Source: Rhodospirillaceae bacterium
Lineage (GTDB): Bacteria; Pseudomonadota; Alphaproteobacteria; Dongiales; Dongiaceae
Assembly: GCA_016794075.1 (NCBI GenBank)
Contig: JAEUKU010000159.1
Location: forward strand, 1 to 6,660
Length of the DNA stretch: 6,660 nt
Direction: 5' to 3'
Every line of letters starts with the position of its first letter. The stretch's first letter is position 1. The notes beneath the pieces are model-generated. The model had not been told where the DNA came from, searched no databases, and saw only the letters and a list, made by a program, of their open reading frames with translations. Both the position numbers and the translations under genes were made by a program. Below, piece after piece: positions 6,301 through 6,660 of the stretch.

Positions 6301-6660
6301 CTCGGCCTTGCGCGCGCAGGACGCCGATATCGACTTCACCGCGCAATCCCTGGTCATGCCCGACCAGCAGATTGATGACCTGGTCGCCAAGATCACGCTG
6401 CGCAACGGCGTGCTCGACATGCAGACGCTGAGCGGCAGGATCTATGGCGGCAGCTTCGATGCCAGTGGCAGCAAGCTCGACGCCAGCTCCACGCCGAAGC
6501 TCGACGCCAAGGCGAAGATCCAGCAGATCCAGTTCGGCGAGGTGCTGGGCGGCGGCATCGCCGGCAACCAGGTGAAGGGCCCATTGTCGCTGAACCTCAA
6601 CGCCACCGGCGCCGGCGAGAGCATGGCGGACATCATGCGCTCGCTGAACGGCAACGGCGA
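3383..6660 (+). CDS. AsmA family protein, large, repeat-containing (3' partial)
   Basis: The frame is open from ATG 3383 to the right edge: 1092 complete codons and no stop. Residues 1-3 (MKK) and a hydrophobic segment at about 4-26 form a signal-anchor, followed by FFIDLNDYK and the AsmA N-terminal domain (about 1-127), whose GNWQ motif is at 123-126. The protein is therefore anchored in the inner membrane with its bulk in the periplasm. A GGTLIYRD element lies near 164-171. Beta-rich modules of one repeat type lie at about 380-433, 567-623 and 972-1033, and four tandem repeats of another type fill about 634-931. Low-complexity linkers lie at about 128-151, 348-371, 535-555 and 945-963. The final residues (MADIMRSLNGNG) begin the conserved AsmA C-terminal region, so roughly 100-200 more residues are expected. 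AsmA-like proteins are implicated in outer-membrane biogenesis and phospholipid transfer between membranes; that role here is inferred from family. The ribosome site is weak (GGGGA, 4 bases before ATG), but the start is fixed by the anchor sequence. Confidence 0.9.
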   Translation, partial: MKKVLYVIGGLLGLVIVAAVVVPFFIDLNDYKAEIAAQAKKATGRDLAIDGDISLSILPAPAVTVSGIRFGNAPGGSAPDMATLDSAKVKVALMPLLSGKVEVEEVVLDKPTFIFEKLTDGSGNWQIAPEAEAPEAGVTPEPSAAPEAGGEMAVVIKSASIEGGTLIYRDLAAGTEQKVENLNIDLALDSLNGPFQAEGGATVVNIPVGFRVKTGALDPAQPMPLDLSFTLTDANATLGFVGNVDVAAVEDASKSIVAGKLTGKGDSVTKLLASLPGGSAQGLPPLLGQAFAIDGDVKAGKTNAALENFTANLGDLTAKAGVTADYAAAPKVQANIAIGRLDLDQLMPAAGAGGEAAPAEPASGAAAPDAAFSLPADVTAGADVTVQQIVYQGQAIDDAKLSAELANAELTIKTASAKLPGGTSVDLSGALTAKDGQPNFAGALKADSTNLRQLIEAFAPGAVKDVPEDRLRQLALTTRVGYNPAQAELGDLSATLDQSKIAGGIVVALPDGQRKQMGLGIGLSIDKLNLDGYMPAAKEGAAEPAEAGAKKEAGGNPLKALAPLAEYSANVDLRAGSLTLNEQQISGLRLIATIAGGTLDVTELSVKDFQGGKANIAAKVTELTGDPKFDANFDITAKDAGKVLQMAGMGAQPQGKFGALTLKGNAAGRPTDLSYDVNAGMAGIGFQAAAKGTASGIGAGIPKINSTFDIKAKDLAPLAGLAGMPADAAQQVGAVSFSGQAQSGADDLTYDVALSMAGVGGKGTLKGNVTGLSGTPQIDTNLNLTADKPAPLLRLAGLAGPKAQSVGKLGIAGTLKGSAEDMALDLSLDGLGGKAKVAGDVQMPKGSDPNNPPPIGFNITLAADHPEFTQLLKMADMQSSGVQAGPLKVSLKAVGSTQKASVSDLSAAWGNSTISGAADYDATGAKPFVKANLSGGTVNLTPFMGGGEGGAAQGGGGGGGKGGSPWSEEPLDVSALRAQDADIDFTAQSLVMPDQQIDDLVAKITLRNGVLDMQTLSGRIYGGSFDASGSKLDASSTPKLDAKAKIQQIQFGEVLGGGIAGNQVKGPLSLNLNATGAGESMADIMRSLNGNG
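5282..6175 (+). repeat. Four diverged tandem protein repeats of about 75 residues in the AsmA-family protein
   Basis: Units begin near residues 634, 709, 783 and 860 (bases 5282, 5507, 5729 and 5960), with lengths of about 75, 74, 77 and 72. Each opens with a DITAKD-like strand (DITAKD, DIKAKD, NLTADK, TLAADH), continues with a Leu/Ala/Gly/Met-rich helix-like stretch (for example APLAGLAG), then a G-x-L/V-x-x-x-G strand, a DLSYDV-like strand (DLSYDV, DLTYDV, ALDLSL) and, in the clearer units, a Gly/Lys-rich KGTLKG-type strand. Units 1-3 are closest and unit 4 is the most diverged. This alternation of strands and a short helix fits the repeating beta-groove idea for AsmA-like lipid-transfer proteins. 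The boundaries are by eye. Confidence 0.65.
6215..6271 (+). repeat. Gly-rich low-complexity linker in the AsmA-family protein
   Basis: Residues 945-963 are almost entirely glycine, including a run of seven, encoded by GGC/GGT-type codons. The segment lies between the tandem-repeat block and the next AsmA module and is probably a flexible loop. Runs of this kind are prone to length change by slippage. Confidence 0.7.

Noticed and set aside
3251..6346. A stop-free frame of 1031 codons on the - strand opposite the AsmA gene
   Set aside because: Its translation is rich in Arg, Gly, Ala, Asp, His and Leu with no recognisable domain, typical of the reverse of GC-rich coding DNA where third-position bias removes stop codons. 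The + strand frame has a membrane anchor, AsmA motifs and repeats, and is plainly the real gene.
1..6660. tRNA or rRNA genes, CRISPR arrays, insertion sequences, phage or defence genes
   Set aside because: No transposase, repeat-spacer pattern, terminal inverted repeats, tRNA-like cloverleaf or defence-type domain was seen. About 97 percent of the window is accounted for by four conventional genes.

Overview
The window reads as ordinary chromosomal DNA from a high-GC alphaproteobacterium, most likely of the Hyphomicrobiales (Rhizobiales) or a neighbouring order. The reasons are strong G/C preference at third codon positions, a small DUF4169 gene (a family I know essentially from Alphaproteobacteria), and an AsmA-family gene of alphaproteobacterial style. 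I see no mobile elements, tRNA or rRNA genes, CRISPR arrays or phage genes.

Left part (1-2966, + strand): a two-gene operon. The first gene enters through the left edge and is the hydantoinase-B-type half of an ATP-dependent 5-oxoprolinase (5-oxoproline + ATP + H2O to glutamate). It is probably the C-terminal half of a fused single-chain enzyme of about 1200 residues. Five bases after its stop codon, and with its own Shine-Dalgarno, comes a complete FAD-linked 2-hydroxyacid dehydrogenase of the D-lactate dehydrogenase (cytochrome)/glycolate oxidase GlcD family. The pair suggests scavenging of small organic acids into central metabolism, but the substrate of the second enzyme cannot be fixed from sequence alone.

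Middle (2967-3382): a 44-bp convergent gap carrying a small perfect hairpin, then a 66-residue DUF4169 gene on the - strand. A 171-bp divergent intergenic region follows, with a plausible sigma70-type promoter and a GC-rich inverted repeat in the presumed leader of the rightward gene.

Right part (3383-6660, + strand): one very long reading frame, open at the right edge, encoding an AsmA-family protein. It has an N-terminal membrane anchor and a large periplasmic region of repeated beta-rich modules. At least 1092 residues are visible and the C-terminal AsmA region is only beginning, so the protein is much larger than E. coli AsmA. Four diverged tandem repeats of about 75 residues and three copies of a second repeat type can be read by eye, separated by Ala/Pro/Glu and Gly-rich linkers. 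This fits the elongated lipid-transfer architecture now proposed for AsmA-like proteins. A stop-free frame of 1031 codons on the opposite strand is a composition artefact.

No previously undescribed system is evident. The repeat architecture of the AsmA protein, the DUF4169 gene without an adjacent partner and the 5-oxoprolinase/FAD-dehydrogenase linkage are the most interesting points.
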